Assembly: GCA_036435485.1 (NCBI GenBank)
Contig: CM071600.1
Location: forward strand, 62,121,546 to 62,185,545
Direction: 5' to 3'
Source of the DNA: Saposhnikovia divaricata
Lineage: Eukaryota > Streptophyta > Magnoliopsida > Apiales > Apiaceae
DNA length: 64,000 bases
Shown: piece after piece, positions 1 through 11,081 of the stretch
How the letters are laid out: each line of letters starts with the position of its first letter
Numbering within the stretch: the first letter of the stretch is position 1
Translations under genes and position numbers: made by a program
Notes under the pieces: generated by a model
The model's database searches: none
Told to the model about the DNA's origin: nothing
The model's input: only the letters and a program-made list of their open reading frames with translations

Positions 1-869
1 CAATCACTCAACCTGGATCTTTCAGAGCTTTTGTAGCTTTCTTAGTTTCTTCTGAAAGAAGACTAAAGAAATAATCATTAGTACTTGAAGCTCTGTTAGT
101 CTTTTACTTCCACCATTAGAAACACTAAGAACTAGAACAAAGAGTTAATTGAGTCAACACTCTTTATCTTGGCAGACATGTTCTCATAGTGTCGTTTGAC
201 TTTCAGTGTGGTGTTGAGTTGACTAGATGATCCTTTAGTGCTCCCCCTAAGCTGTTGCTGGGTTTACATGAAGATTCTCAATATTGACATTGCTTGGATC
301 TGAATCATCATTACCACTGACAGCTGGGAGCTAGAAGTCGTTGAACATCACTAAGACTTTCATTGATGTAGAACTTCTGTGTGATGCTTCTTTGACTTCT
401 CTTTATGACATGCCTCATAATTTTATTTTACTTTAATTCCAGATGAGGCAGTCTCCTTTACTGATTCGATTTCCAGGAAATAATCTCTTGATATGACATT
501 CAGGTGAGAGAGCTCCTTATGTCATAGCTGAACTCTTGTCTGATGAAGCTTTAGATTTGACCTTGTTGACTTCACCTTTGACTGAGATTCCATGTCAGCT
601 ACAGATAAGTTCTCTTTCCTTAATCCTCGAACAGTAGGTTCTTCATCTTGTAAAAGATGCTTTATTACTGATAACATTCCTTAGCTATTGAATAGCCTTG
701 GCCCTAGGTCATACCCTTGCTGTTGTCTCCAAGGGATGAACCACTTGGCCAGATACCGTCACCACTCTTGATAGCAGGGCTCTATCTTCGGTCATATGCC
801 TTGAACATCCACTGTCCAGAATCCACATAACACGATGTACCTGTTACACACCCTGCAATGCCAAAACGG
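1..869 (-). pseudogene. Element A pol remnant with integrase core missing
   Basis: On the minus strand, just past the gag stop, an aspartic protease motif ILDSGCSRHMTEDRA is readable near 820-780. Short stretches resembling the pre-integrase zinc finger (HKELSHLN) appear near 500. At the window edge the sequence reads TKALKDPG, which matches the conserved segment just before Copia reverse transcriptase. Only about 0.7 kb separates the protease from this pre-RT segment, and I see neither the integrase GPxxxxS region nor the D-D-E core. The frame is broken by stops and shifts. I infer that the integrase core was deleted and the rest decayed. The minus-strand tract rc(239-253), GCTTAGGGGGAGCAC, lies in the integrase-RT linker. 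Confidence 0.7.
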
Positions 870-3317
870 TTAAACCTTTTTTGGGACCCAAGTTTGATTG
901 GGTCCGGAATACTTGAAGCATTGGCCTTTGTCAGGCAAAACAACATTCTTAATCTTCATAACAACATTTTTCAAGGGGACTGGACATTTAACCCTATAAA
1001 CAGCTTTGACAATCTTTGATTTCATCTTGGGTATCCATGTCTTTTTAACAGCAATAACATTTGTTTCACTGACTGGACATTTGACCTTGTAAACAGCCTT
1101 AATAAAACTTTGTTTAGGCTTTGGTACAAATGTCTCTCTCCTAACATAAGGAGGACTAGCAGTCTTTGATCTAACATTATTCCTGTTCATATGTTGTCGA
1201 GGAGCAGTCTTATTATCACATGCATGATTACCATTAAAGTAAGCAGACATCACATTAAAAGCACAAGACATACAGTTGACAACACCACATGCTTTATGAT
1301 TAGAATCAATGATAGGCATGTTACTCATCTTAGACATGTTATTGTTCTGCTTCAACTTATTACCACCTAATCCAGTCTTAGAAGAACTAGTTGTTTCAAC
1401 AACCTTGACTGGAACTTTAGGTACATCTTTCTTGGATGAAACATTTTCTGGATTAGTGTCCTCAATAGATTTAGCCTTAACAAAGACTGTGACATCTTTC
1501 TTGGATGAAACATTCTTTGGATTAGTGACCTTAACAGATTTATCCTTAACAAAGACTGTGCCATTTGCACTGTCCTCATTTCTCATTTCTTCCTGGATAA
1601 CCATAGAAAGAATATCTGGTGGTCCAGCATCAGATTTTTTAAATAGAGGTTCTTTAACATTCTTGAGCACATGTGGTATTCCCCTTTCTTTAGCACTAAC
1701 AGGGTTAGGGGAATTTATGCCCAATGATCCAACAGCTTCATTGTAGCCATACCCTATACCTGTTGTTCGTTCTACAACTTGATTGTTAAAAAACTCTTTG
1801 GAAACTTTAACAGAATTATAACAAGCCCTGACCTGTGTTTCAAGTGCAGTAATTCTAGCCATTTGTTTGCCTACAACTTCTAGAATAGCTTTCTCCTTTT
1901 TATGAAGCATTGTTATTTCATCTCTTTGTTGATCTTGATTATTATGCACCTTTTTCAATTCTGACACTTCATTGCCAAGTTTAGTGCTTAGCAGATCTAG
2001 TCTTCTATAATCAGTTTGTGCATTATCTAAGGAATTAAAAAGACTACGAATCAACTCAGGGTCAGCAGGAGTTACCGGTTTGTTATGATGATCAGATGCT
2101 CCATCATTTGCCATCAGCGCAAGATTTCCAACTTCTTCATCTTCACTGTCTGTGTCATCCCAGCTTTTGCCTTGTACCACATAGGCCGTGTCTGTGTTCT
2201 TCTTACCAGATGCATACTCTCTCCTTGCATCTTGTTGAGGTTGATGACACTCAGTTGCAAAATGTCCAAGTTCATTACATTTAAAGCACCTAGTCCTGCT
2301 TCTGTCTACCATTCCAGTTTGGTAGCCACCCCTTGTGCTACTTGAGGAAGAACCTCCTCGCTGGAATCTATTGTAGTTAGATTTGAACTTGAACTTGGGA
2401 TTCCTCCTAAATCTGAAGTTACTGAATTGCCTCACCATCATAGCCATTGACTCATCTTCCAACTGATCCAGCTCTTCCAATGAGTAGAAATCTCCACCAT
2501 TCTGACTGACAGGTGTATGACCAATCTCAACTTCAACCTGTTCCTTGTCAGCGCTGCAAGGTTGAACAACCTTAGCTTCCACTTCCTTTGGAGTCTCAAC
2601 CACTAGAGCTGTAGAAGAACTTGGAACCCTACCTTCACCATGAATTTCTTTCTGTTGAACTTGTTCCAACTCATAGGTTTTCAAAATGCCGAAGAGCCTT
2701 TCAAGAGTAATTTGATTCATGGCTCTGGCTTCTCTAATGGCAGTTATCCTATGTTCTAGGTGAGTAGGCATGGTCAGTAGAAACTTCATGTTAATCTCTT
2801 TTTGTGTATATTGCTTGCCATGGATTTGCAAGTTGTTGATTATTTTGTTATACCTTTCAAACACTTCCTGAATGCCTTCATTAGGGCCAGCTCTAAAGTG
2901 TTCATACTCAGAGATTAAAATTTGAAGTCTGTTTTCCCTGACTTCATCAGTTCCTTCATTAATAGTCTCAATAGTTTTCCACATGTGCTTTGCAGTTTTA
3001 CAATTCATCACATGACTGTACATCACAGCATCTAGGGAATCTAATAGTATGAGTCTCAAATTCTTGTCTAGTCCTGCATCCTCTTTTTCATCAGGAGTAT
3101 AAGACGCAGGGTCTTTTTCATGGGTTCTAGCAGGTGTTGTAACAACTCCATCAGTAACAACTTGTTGTTCAATGACCATAGGAATTTTAGGTCCATTTTT
3201 CAGAACACCCAAATATTTAGAATTTGTAACATCAAGAAACACCTCCATTTTATTTTTCCACATATCAAAATTATCTTTATTAAAGATAGGAATCTTAACA
3301 AGGACTTTTGAAGACAA
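870..3317 (-). CDS. Element A gag polyprotein (Copia), 815 aa
   Basis: This is the structural Gag of a Copia retrotransposon, which forms virus-like particles and packages element RNA in the cytoplasm. The N-terminal ~230 residues match the plant Copia gag family (UBN2/retrotran-gag: IFNKDNFDMWKNKMEVFL near the start, then a conserved CKTAKHMWKTI segment). A CCHC zinc knuckle, CFKCNELGHFATEC, lies at about residues 344-357. The tail has a heptad-rich region (residues ~420-520) and repeated lysine-rich blocks, and ends in the WVPKK motif typical just before protease in these elements. The ORF is uninterrupted, unlike the pol that follows. The ATG is chosen because it is the first in frame, 85 bp past the PBS. 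It may be translatable, but the element cannot move by itself if the integrase is really gone. Confidence 0.85.
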   Translation of the reverse strand: MSSKVLVKIPIFNKDNFDMWKNKMEVFLDVTNSKYLGVLKNGPKIPMVIEQQVVTDGVVTTPARTHEKDPASYTPDEKEDAGLDKNLRLILLDSLDAVMYSHVMNCKTAKHMWKTIETINEGTDEVRENRLQILISEYEHFRAGPNEGIQEVFERYNKIINNLQIHGKQYTQKEINMKFLLTMPTHLEHRITAIREARAMNQITLERLFGILKTYELEQVQQKEIHGEGRVPSSSTALVVETPKEVEAKVVQPCSADKEQVEVEIGHTPVSQNGGDFYSLEELDQLEDESMAMMVRQFSNFRFRRNPKFKFKSNYNRFQRGGSSSSSTRGGYQTGMVDRSRTRCFKCNELGHFATECHQPQQDARREYASGKKNTDTAYVVQGKSWDDTDSEDEEVGNLALMANDGASDHHNKPVTPADPELIRSLFNSLDNAQTDYRRLDLLSTKLGNEVSELKKVHNNQDQQRDEITMLHKKEKAILEVVGKQMARITALETQVRACYNSVKVSKEFFNNQVVERTTGIGYGYNEAVGSLGINSPNPVSAKERGIPHVLKNVKEPLFKKSDAGPPDILSMVIQEEMRNEDSANGTVFVKDKSVKVTNPKNVSSKKDVTVFVKAKSIEDTNPENVSSKKDVPKVPVKVVETTSSSKTGLGGNKLKQNNNMSKMSNMPIIDSNHKACGVVNCMSCAFNVMSAYFNGNHACDNKTAPRQHMNRNNVRSKTASPPYVRRETFVPKPKQSFIKAVYKVKCPVSETNVIAVKKTWIPKMKSKIVKAVYRVKCPVPLKNVVMKIKNVVLPDKGQCFKYSGPNQTWVPKKV

Positions 3318-3401
3318 GATGAATTTTTAAGTGAGTTAAAAATTCGAAATGGATTTTTGACTGAATAAAAATAGGATCTTGATTTGTGTATCAATCAATA
3401 G

Positions 3402-3413
3402 GCTCTGATACCA
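3402..3413 (-). other. Element A primer-binding site
   Basis: The minus strand reads TGGTATCAGAGC, complementary to the 3' region of plant initiator methionyl tRNA. It begins 2 bp inside the LTR end, the usual layout for plant Copia elements. Confidence 0.9.
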
Positions 3414-3909
3414 ATTGTTAGGTCCGATATGATTGTAGAAGGGGGGTTGAATACAATCTTTAGCAATTTATCGAAATTTGTTTTTCAAAAATTTTTTATT
3501 TTAAACAAATTCGAGCGGAATAAATTGAAACAAATTTCAAGTTGAATATAACAATATATTAACTTGATTGGTGTTACAATTTCAGTACAGAAATTAATCA
3601 AGTTGATAAAAACTAATTTAGAAAATTCGACATGAACTTTTCTAATTTAGTTAATAAAAATCAAGATTAGAACTAGGAAACTTAATTCGCTAGTAGTACA
3701 AGAACAACAAATAAACAAGTTCCACCGGATAAAATATTACAAAGGTGTTGAACTTGATTTTACAGAAAATAATCACTTCTTGTGTTCTTGGAATATTTGA
3801 GAGAGAAAGATGGAGGCTGCTGTGTTTTGTTGATGAAATGTTATGTCCGTGTGTCTCCTTTTTTTTGTGGCTGCTGTCTTCTGCATCTTTTATACAATTT
3901 GCTGACTTG

Positions 3910-4145
3910 AACTGATATGACTATCGGTATGATTATCCAATCAGCTCAATATGACTGTCATTTGTACTAATATAACAATCCATTAATTCAATATGACAGT
4001 CGGTATGACTATCATTTGAATTAATATGACTATCTCATTTTTCTTTTGGCTTAATATAACAATCGGTATAACAATCAGTTGAGCTAATATGACACTCCAA
4101 TAATCATATTCTTGGATATAACTTTCGGTATAACAATCAAAATTG
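3910..4145. repeat. Degenerate short repeats with core TATGACWRTC
   Basis: Variants of AATATGACTATC, TATGACAGTCGG and AATATAACAATCGG recur about ten times in 235 bp within the element A LTR. No clean tandem period is visible. The cluster lies in the half of the LTR nearer the PBS. Confidence 0.6.
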
Positions 4146-4690
4146 TTAACTAAAACTGATTTAACATTGCAGCAACCAAAGACTAGTCGCGGGAGAATAG
4201 AGTGAAGCACACGCGCGCCTGTTCTTGCTTTTTCTCTGGCGCGTGTTGTGCACGCGTCGCCTGGCGCGTTCAGAGCTAGCCGACAGGATTCTTGCATGTC
4301 ATTCACTTTATGCTTGTTTAAACAGCCATGTACTACACTTTTACTTTGTCTTTTTATTTTTTATTTCTCTGCCGACACAACATGTACAACCTGCATCTTG
4401 TTACTTCCTCTTTTTTTTTTCTTTTGTTTCTCCGTTTCTTTTATATAGTATCTGATTTAATTAACTTAATTAATCAATTAATCATTTAAACGAATAATGA
4501 TTAATTAATTAATAAGTTAATTAATTAAATCAATTAGACTAATATATTAATTCAAAATTAATTAACATGATAATTAATTTAATAAATAAATTAATTCAGA
4601 ATGAATTAATTTATTAAATTAAATCAATTACATAATTATATTAATTAAAAGAGAATTAATATAAATCTTTTGACGGCTCAAATCTTTTTC

Positions 4691-4930
4691 TTGAACCACT
4701 GAAAGTAATAAAGAATTACCACCGAATTTTCGTTGACGCTCGATGCACGGTCTGGTTCATGAGCGACTAACTCCAACGACTTTTCTTTATTTTTGACTTT
4801 ATGGCTGTGGTTAATGTCTTCTTTTAATATACCCGTCTTGATAGCTTGAACCACTGAAGTTAATGATAAACAACCACTGTTTAATGTTGACACTCGATGT
4901 ACTGTCTGGTTCATGAGTGACTAACCGCAA
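4691..4930. repeat. Direct near-duplication inside the element A LTR
   Basis: Two copies share the order CTTGAACCACTGAA ... CTCGATG ... CTGTCTGGTTCATGAG (GGTCTGGTTCATGAG in the first) ... GACT. They start near 4691 and 4849, an offset of about 158 bp. The first is diverged from the second, so this is an old tandem duplication. Confidence 0.65.
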
Positions 4931-5255
4931 TGACTGTTCTTCATATATTGACTTTAAAATCTGGTTCCTTTTCTTTTCTCCTCTTTCTATTAATTCTTCT
5001 GTACTGTCTTTGTCACTGTCGAAATCTCTGTCACTTTAAATGAATCCACTTCTTTAACGAATACTTCACTGAGGCTTGATCAGATGTCTGAACTTCTTTC
5101 AATGTAGTAATTCTTCAAGTCTGTAGATTGACCTTGATCTTTTTCTTCTGACAGATAATACTATCTGAGATTCCTTGTGACAGCCTATATACTATTTACT
5201 ATTACAATCTTGTTTAAGTTGAGTTGTATCCTCGAAATACAAATAGGCTACATCA

Positions 5256-5265
5256 TATGCCTTTC

Positions 5266-5300
<35 letters not shown>

Positions 5301-6502
5301 AATGTCTATATTATAGGTAGTGTCTTAAATTGATTTTCAGGTATATTATTATGTATTATTTCATTCTTAATATATTTTAGTATTTTAAAATTGAGTTTTC
5401 ATTTTTTAATTTGAAGCAAAATTTAGAAGTGTATTTAATTTTTTGTTTTTATAGTAAAAGATGTTATATACTTCGTTTTTTCTCATTGTTAAAAGGAACT
5501 TGGTAAACTAGTTGTATGTCTAACCAAATGTATTCCCTTTGGTTGGGACTTTAGTATAGCGTTGAGTTACTTTCAGAACTCTAATTAATATTGCTGTAAA
5601 TGGATTTTGATTTTTGTTTTGTTAATAAAATTCCAGGAAAGCATTTATTCAGGCGGGGGAGAATGGACAACAACCAATTTTCTTTGGAGCAAAGGTGTTG
5701 ACAAATATTCGGTGAATCTCTATTTCACTTAGTTTTGGTGACTTTTCAGACTTATTTAGGTGGGAAGAATGAAGGCGGGAACTAGGATTACTATAGCGGA
5801 TGTATCAAGCGGAAAAATCAAGAAGTTTCTAGTCGTTGGATTATTAGGCTTTTGTATTATGATGTACTCATTTTTTAGTAGGGCACTCTTTTTTCCTCCT
5901 TGAGTTTTTTTCCCATAGGGTTTTGATTTTGTGGGGTTTTTAACGAGGCCTTATTTGGTGGATATAAAGGTTTTTATTATCTAAGCTTCCTGGAGAATCT
6001 CTTTCTTATGGATCCTGCGATCCATGGATTGACTAAGCATACCTTTCGGTTAGATAATGAGCTTTTATTATCTCTTAAGATGTATCTTCTGATTTTATAT
6101 CAGTGAAATGATTTATCATTTTAGAAAAAAAAATCATGGTTTTATAAAAAGGTTTTTCCTAAAATTTTCAGTTTAATCCGGTTTTGGTCTAGGTTAGTCC
6201 CTTTTTGGTTCCGATCTTCTAAACATGATTAGTTTTTTTTCTTGACAAGAATAAATTGTTCAGTTAAATAGTGAAAATAAATATTAATCTGAATATTATA
6301 CTAATATTATAACAAAAAAATGAATTGCACAAGGCATATGTTGGACTGAAAACACACCAATTACGAATTTTGATCAGTTTTTTTTTAAAATGAAGCACTA
6401 CGAATTTGTTAACAAGCACTTCCGATAGGATATTATACTAATTCCTTTAGAAATACAGTAGTATTTGAACTAATATTTTTGTCCTGTTTAACAAATAGCT
6501 AT
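5256..6502. other. Spacer between elements A and B, with (TA)n and a LINE-like tail
   Basis: There is a TA microsatellite at 5266-5301. From about 5460 to 6135 the sequence has no ORF but shows motifs common at 3' ends of plant LINEs or Copia LTRs: CCCATAGGGTTTTGATTTTG, GGGGTTTTTAACGAGGCC and a terminal AATGATTTATCATTTTAG followed by nine A's near 6126. I infer a 5'-truncated non-LTR retroposon end. The rest is unassigned AT-rich DNA. Confidence 0.4.
6498..6502. repeat. TSD of element B (left), GCTAT
   Basis: GCTAT lies directly before the left LTR and again directly after the right LTR (27016-27020). This is the 5-bp duplication expected for Copia integration and fixes both outer ends of element B. 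Confidence 0.95.
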
Positions 6503-8144
6503 TGATACTCCTAAGTTTTGATGATCACAAACAGTAAGCCATTTGGCTTATTAGTAAATATAAAACAGCATGCTAGTTGTGTATGTACTCACTTGGTTTT
6601 TGCAGGATACTCTAGCTTACTGATTGTATAATTAGTCTATCTAACAGCAAGCCAAAGTTGAGATACAGTGATAGTTTGGCAAGCCAGTTGCACACAGTCA
6701 ATACACAAACAGCAAGCTGATAGATTGTAGTTTGATATAAAACATCATGTATTTCTGTATTGTACTAACTTGGTTTTGCAGGGTATAATAGCTTACTGAT
6801 TGTATATTCAGTTTGTCACAAACAGCAAGCCATTTGTACAAACAGCAAGCCATTTTCAACTGTTCAGAATTCCTGTAGATAAAGATCAAACAGACATATC
6901 TATGTTCTCAGGAAACTTGGTTGATGATATGGAAATGCAAAAGTATAAGGCCATATATCTGTTCAGCTCACCAGAACCAAAACAGCAAGCTGACATGAAC
7001 TTGCTATGTTATTTCGGTACTGTACTAACTTGGTTTTACAGGGAAAATTAGTTTACTAATTGGATAATCAGTTTGTCACAAATAGCAAGCAAAATTCATG
7101 GACAAACCAGTCAGAAATAGCGTGCCAGTCTCACAAACAGCAAGCTGTTTGTGTCTGCCAGAATTAAGGAACAGTTTGGTTCTTCAAGGAGCATGCAACG
7201 GAAATATTGTTAGGAATATTTGTAGGGGCCCTCTGAATATTTTCTAGCATGCCAGTACTCACAGCTCACACATTTTGGGAGACAAAATTGATTCCTTCAC
7301 TTAAACTAAGTAAAGTAACATTCTACTTTACTATACTTTAAGCTCCACTCAAACAAGTCACATGGGGATACTTCCTTCATCATATCAAACATTATTTCTC
7401 ATACATACATGCAGCCCTCTCTCTCTCTCTAACAGCTCCTTCAATTTTATTTCAAGAAAATCCATCAACGGATTTATTTCAAACCGTTGGAGCTATTTGG
7501 CTCTTGTTTTCAAAACCCTCATATTCATCTATTTAAGAGCTGGTGTATTCAGTTCTTAGGCATCGAACAGAAGTGCAAAAATAAGATATACATTCACAAA
7601 AGCTTTCATTGCTAAATTCTTCAAACCTCACAAACCCTATATACACGCATATATATATTCAGAGGGTTCATAGGTTGAGTTGTATTTATTCAAATCATTG
7701 TATTGTTCAAGTTGTAATTGATTTGCTGTTGTACAAGGTTGGCTTAAGGTTTTGGGTGGGTAGAACTAGGCTAGAGAAGGATACTTGGGAAGTATTTCTT
7801 AGAGAGCTAGTTTCAGCATAGCAAACAACAAGCCATTTGTAAGCAGCAAGGGTGTAAGGGAGATATATTGTTGGATCTTGTAATTGGTTTATATTTGATC
7901 AATAATATATTCTCTTACCAAGTTGGTAAGGGACCAGGACGTAGACCATAGGGGTTTAGGGGTCGAACCTGGCTAAAAGATCTTGTGTTCTTTAATTTTC
8001 TGCATTTTAGTTACAAACAACGTACCATTTGCAAACTGATAAAACACAAACAGCAAGCTGTTTGTAGTAATTTTTAAAACAGTTCATAAAATACGATTGT
8101 TAGCCATAAACACCTATTCACCCCCCCTCTAGGTGTTGTTTTCA
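6503..8144 (+). repeat. Element B left LTR (1642 bp)
   Basis: It starts TGATACTCC and ends GGTGTTGTTTTCA. It carries six exact copies of AAACAGCAAGC (near 6705, 6820, 6840, 6980, 7135 and 8048) plus variants, two of them as near-palindromes ACAAACAGCAAGCTGTTTGT. An ~810-bp segment (about 7158-7967) present here is missing from the right LTR. Confidence 0.93.
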
Positions 8145-8146
8145 AT

Positions 8147-8158
8147 TGGTATCAGAGC
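8147..8158 (+). other. Element B primer-binding site
   Basis: TGGTATCAGAGC starts 2 bp after the LTR end and is complementary to initiator tRNA-Met. Confidence 0.92.
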
Positions 8159-8197
8159 TTGGTATACTAACATTTCTATAACAGGAAGGTATCGATC

Positions 8198-10111
8198 ATG
8201 GCTGAACATTATCTCGAAGCTAAATCCGATTATAGAGCTCCTCTCCTCACGGGGTCAGAAAATTACAACTGGTGGAAATGTAGAATGGAAACATTCTTGT
8301 CCAAAAGGCCACTGGTATTAAGAGTTATGCAGAAAGGAAATTTTGAGTTCTTGGATGACAACAACAAACCAAAAGATGTTGATGATCTCACTCCCGAAGA
8401 GATTATAAAATGTGGTTATAATGGAGAAGCTAGAAATTCTCTAATGAATGCATTAGATCAAGATGAATATGACAAAGTGTCTTCTCTAAAGACAGCAAAA
8501 GAAATGTGGGATGCCTTGGAAACTTATCATGAAGGATCGACCACTTTGAGAAAGGTGAAGCTTAGCAAGCTAATGAACGATTTTGGAAACTTCAAACTCA
8601 AAGATGGTGAAACAATCAAGGAAGGACAAGCAAGGTTCCAAGTCACTATAAACTCTTTAAAGAGACTTGGAAAGGATATTCCACAAGATGAAATTAACAT
8701 GAAAGTGTTAAGTTCCGTACCATTCATTTATGAAGCTAAAGTCACGGCTTTGGAATCATCTTCAAAAATTGACACCATGGACCATCTAGCTGTATTTGCT
8801 GAGCTAGAACAGTTTGAAAGCAAGATAAATAGCAGTCAAGGTGAAAGTGTTCGAACTCCTCTAGCCAAAATGAAGAATTTGGCTCTACATTCTACAAACA
8901 GCAAGCCACCCGAGTCTGCAAACAGCAAGCTGATTGATTCTGATGAAGAATCCGATGAAGAGCTTGCACTCATTTCTAAGAAGATCAAGAGGCTGATTGA
9001 GAAGAAAAATAGAATGAAGAGAGATCGAGGAGGGTTCTCTAACAACAAGAAATCAAAGGAGCAAACTTGTTTTGAATGTGGCAAGCCGGGCCATTTCAAG
9101 AAAGATTGCTACAAATTAAAGTCAAAACAGCCTGCTATTTTCAAAGACAAGAGAAAATCAAAGGCTTTACTGACTTGGAGTGATGATGATTCAAAATCCA
9201 GTGATGACTCAAATGAGGACATGGTGAATTTAGCACTTGTAGGTTTAAATGATGAAGATAGTTCACAAGGATCCATGAAGGAAGCTTTTGTGGATAGTGA
9301 TTATACGGATTGAAAAGATGATGCAAGTGAGGTAAACTCAATTAACTCTGATTTACCTTCTACTTCTACTATGCTAGATGAACTAACCATGTAGGTTCCA
9401 AGTAATGTATCTATCATTGAGTTCATGGAATTGAAAAATATAAATAATGAGCTTGAAAAGAAGAATACTCATTTAAAGAAAATCATTTCTTATTTAATGG
9501 CTGAAAAGGCTCCTGAAATCAACCATGATGATCTTATTGCTGATCTAAAGGAGAAACTCATTCAATTCGAAGGAGTTAATAAAGTAATTATACAAAGGAA
9601 TGAGGTTCTTATGAAAGAACTCAGGGAATTGAGGTCAAGGATAAAAGCTAGAGATGAGTGTATAGAATCATACAAGATTAAGGAATCTAGCCAAGTTGAA
9701 TCTTCAAAATCTGCTGAGAAGAGACTTCAGTAAGCTGAATGTACAGACAAACAGCATGCGATTCTTATCAAACAACAAGCTGAACTGATTTTTCTTCTGG
9801 AAAAAGAGGTCAAAGATCTCCAGAAAGGGATGGAAACATTTGTTCAAGGAGAAGACAGCTTAAAGACAATAATGAAAAGGGCAAATGTTCCTCTAGTTAG
9901 AGAAGGAGTTGGGATGAACTTCAATAAGAAGCATGGTGCACTCAAATATGATGGAAGAAATGGCATACCATACAACTATGTTATGCCTTGGAAAACATGC
10001 AACAAATGTGGTGGAAAAGGCCATCTGGAAAAACATTGTGTGGCTCAAGTCAATCACATAGCGAAAACAGCTTACCAGAATGGAACAGCTAGTCGACAAA
10101 CAGCTTGCTAG
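8198..10111 (+). pseudogene. Element B gag with in-frame stops
   Basis: One reading frame runs from ATG 8198 and is broken by stops at 9311-9313, 9392-9394, 9731-9733 and 10109-10111. The segments starting at 8198, 9425 and 9830 are all in the same frame, so these are point mutations rather than separate genes. The N-terminus matches the plant Copia gag family (ENYNWWKCRMETFL, KEMWDALETYHEG). A CCHC knuckle CFECGKPGHFKKDC lies at about 9068-9109, and a second, CNKCGGKGHLEKHC, near 9998-10039, with a charged coiled-coil-like region between. Two exact AAACAGCAAGC motifs sit inside the coding sequence near 8895 and 8919, read as NSKP and NSKL. Confidence 0.85.
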
Positions 10112-10322
10112 AAAGAACCAGTCAGGTAACAAACAGCATGCCAGAATGGTTCTGTCAGAAGGAAAATAGTTACCATTCACCGAAAGTGGTCCAAATGTGG
10201 ATCAAGAAAACTGATTTAAATGTTTTATATACTATTGCTACTAACCAATTTGGACCCAAACCTATATGGGTGCCAAAACATTGAGGTGGTGTTTGTTTGT
10301 TTTGTAAATATGTCTTGCGGCT

Positions 10323-11081
10323 AAAGGAAGGTCAAAGCAATGGATATTCGATAGCGGATGCACTAGACATATGTGTGGAGACAAGTCTCAGTTTATAAGT
10401 CTCAAAATGAAGAAGGGAGGAAGAGTTACCATTGGAAATAGCAAGACTCTTCGAATCCTTGGTATCGGTTCTATTGGTAATAGTAATATTTCGATTGATA
10501 AAGTGCAATATGTCAAAGGTCATTCTTACAATTTAATTAGTGTCACTCAATTATTTGATGATGGGCATATTGTTCAGTTTGGCATTGATAAATCAATTAT
10601 TACTAATGGTACTAACAAAATCCCCTAGTTGCAAGAAGGGAAGGAAATATATATACAATAGACTTCGATTTGCAGGAAACAGCGTGCTGTTTGGCTGCAA
10701 TGGATAATGATCCATATATTTGGCATAGAAGGTTGGGACATGCACACATGGACTTGCTTAATAAATTATCAAGCAAGAAATTGGTCAGAGGACTACCCAA
10801 ACTGAAGTATACCAAAACTGAAGTGTGTTCAGCATGCCAATTGGGCAAACAAATTCGAAGTACAAACAAAGCAAAGAAAATGGTATCTACTTCTAAACCT
10901 TTAGAGCTTCTGCACTTGGACTTATTTGGTCCAGAATCTTATAAGAGTATTGGATGTAAACAAGATGGTTTTGTAATTGTAGATGATTATTCTAGATTTA
11001 CTTGGGTATTGTTTCTTCGTACTAAAGATTGTGCTTTTAATGAGTTTGAGAAGCTGATTAAATTACTTGAGAATAAGCTTG
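10323..11081 (+). pseudogene. Element B protease and integrase N-terminal half
   Basis: The retropepsin active site is intact as FDSGCTRHMCG, with the catalytic DSG at 10350-10358. It is followed by the pre-integrase HHCC finger (WHRRLGHAHMDLLNKL ... CSACQLGK) near 10720-10850 and the first integrase catalytic Asp in LHLDLFGP near 10915-10938. A stop at 10626-10628 and a shift before 10670 break the frame. The integrase core is cut at 11081 by element C and resumes at 23321. Confidence 0.85.
11077..11081. repeat. TSD of element C (left), GCTTG versus GCTTA
   Basis: GCTTG precedes the left LTR of C and GCTTA follows its right LTR (23321-23325). Four of five bases match; the single G/A difference looks like a later transition. 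Removing C plus one copy restores the integrase reading frame of B, which supports this boundary. Confidence 0.85.

Larger units (their letters stand above)
1..5255 (-). mobile_element. Copia element A, 5' half, truncated by window edge
   Basis: Read on the minus strand, this has the order 5' LTR (5255 to 3416), tRNA-Met PBS (3413 to 3402), gag (3317 to 870), then a decayed protease-to-pre-RT stretch that runs off position 1. The LTR has TG...CA ends on the element strand. The 3' half, including RT, RNase H and the 3' LTR, lies outside the window, so no TSD can be tested. The long gag with a C-terminal extension and a large LTR resemble the Sirevirus branch of Ty1/Copia, but without RT sequence this is only a guess. 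Confidence 0.85.
3416..5255 (-). repeat. Element A 5' LTR (1840 bp)
   Basis: Forward ends TGTTAGG...TACATCA give TG...CA on the element strand, and the PBS follows directly. The LTR holds a cluster of degenerate ~30-bp repeats (about 3915-4145), a very AT-rich palindromic stretch (4450-4670), and two ~85-bp near-copies around 4691 and 4849. The partner LTR lies outside the window, so the right-hand end (5255) rests only on the TG/CA rule. Confidence 0.7.

Noticed and set aside
1309..1746. 145-codon plus-strand ORF
   Set aside because: Shadow of the gag frame of element A on the other strand.
6800..7051. 83-codon ORF present in both LTRs of element B (also 26481-26732)
   Set aside because: Duplicated only because it lies in the LTR; it begins in the repeated AAACAGCAAGC region and has no domain.
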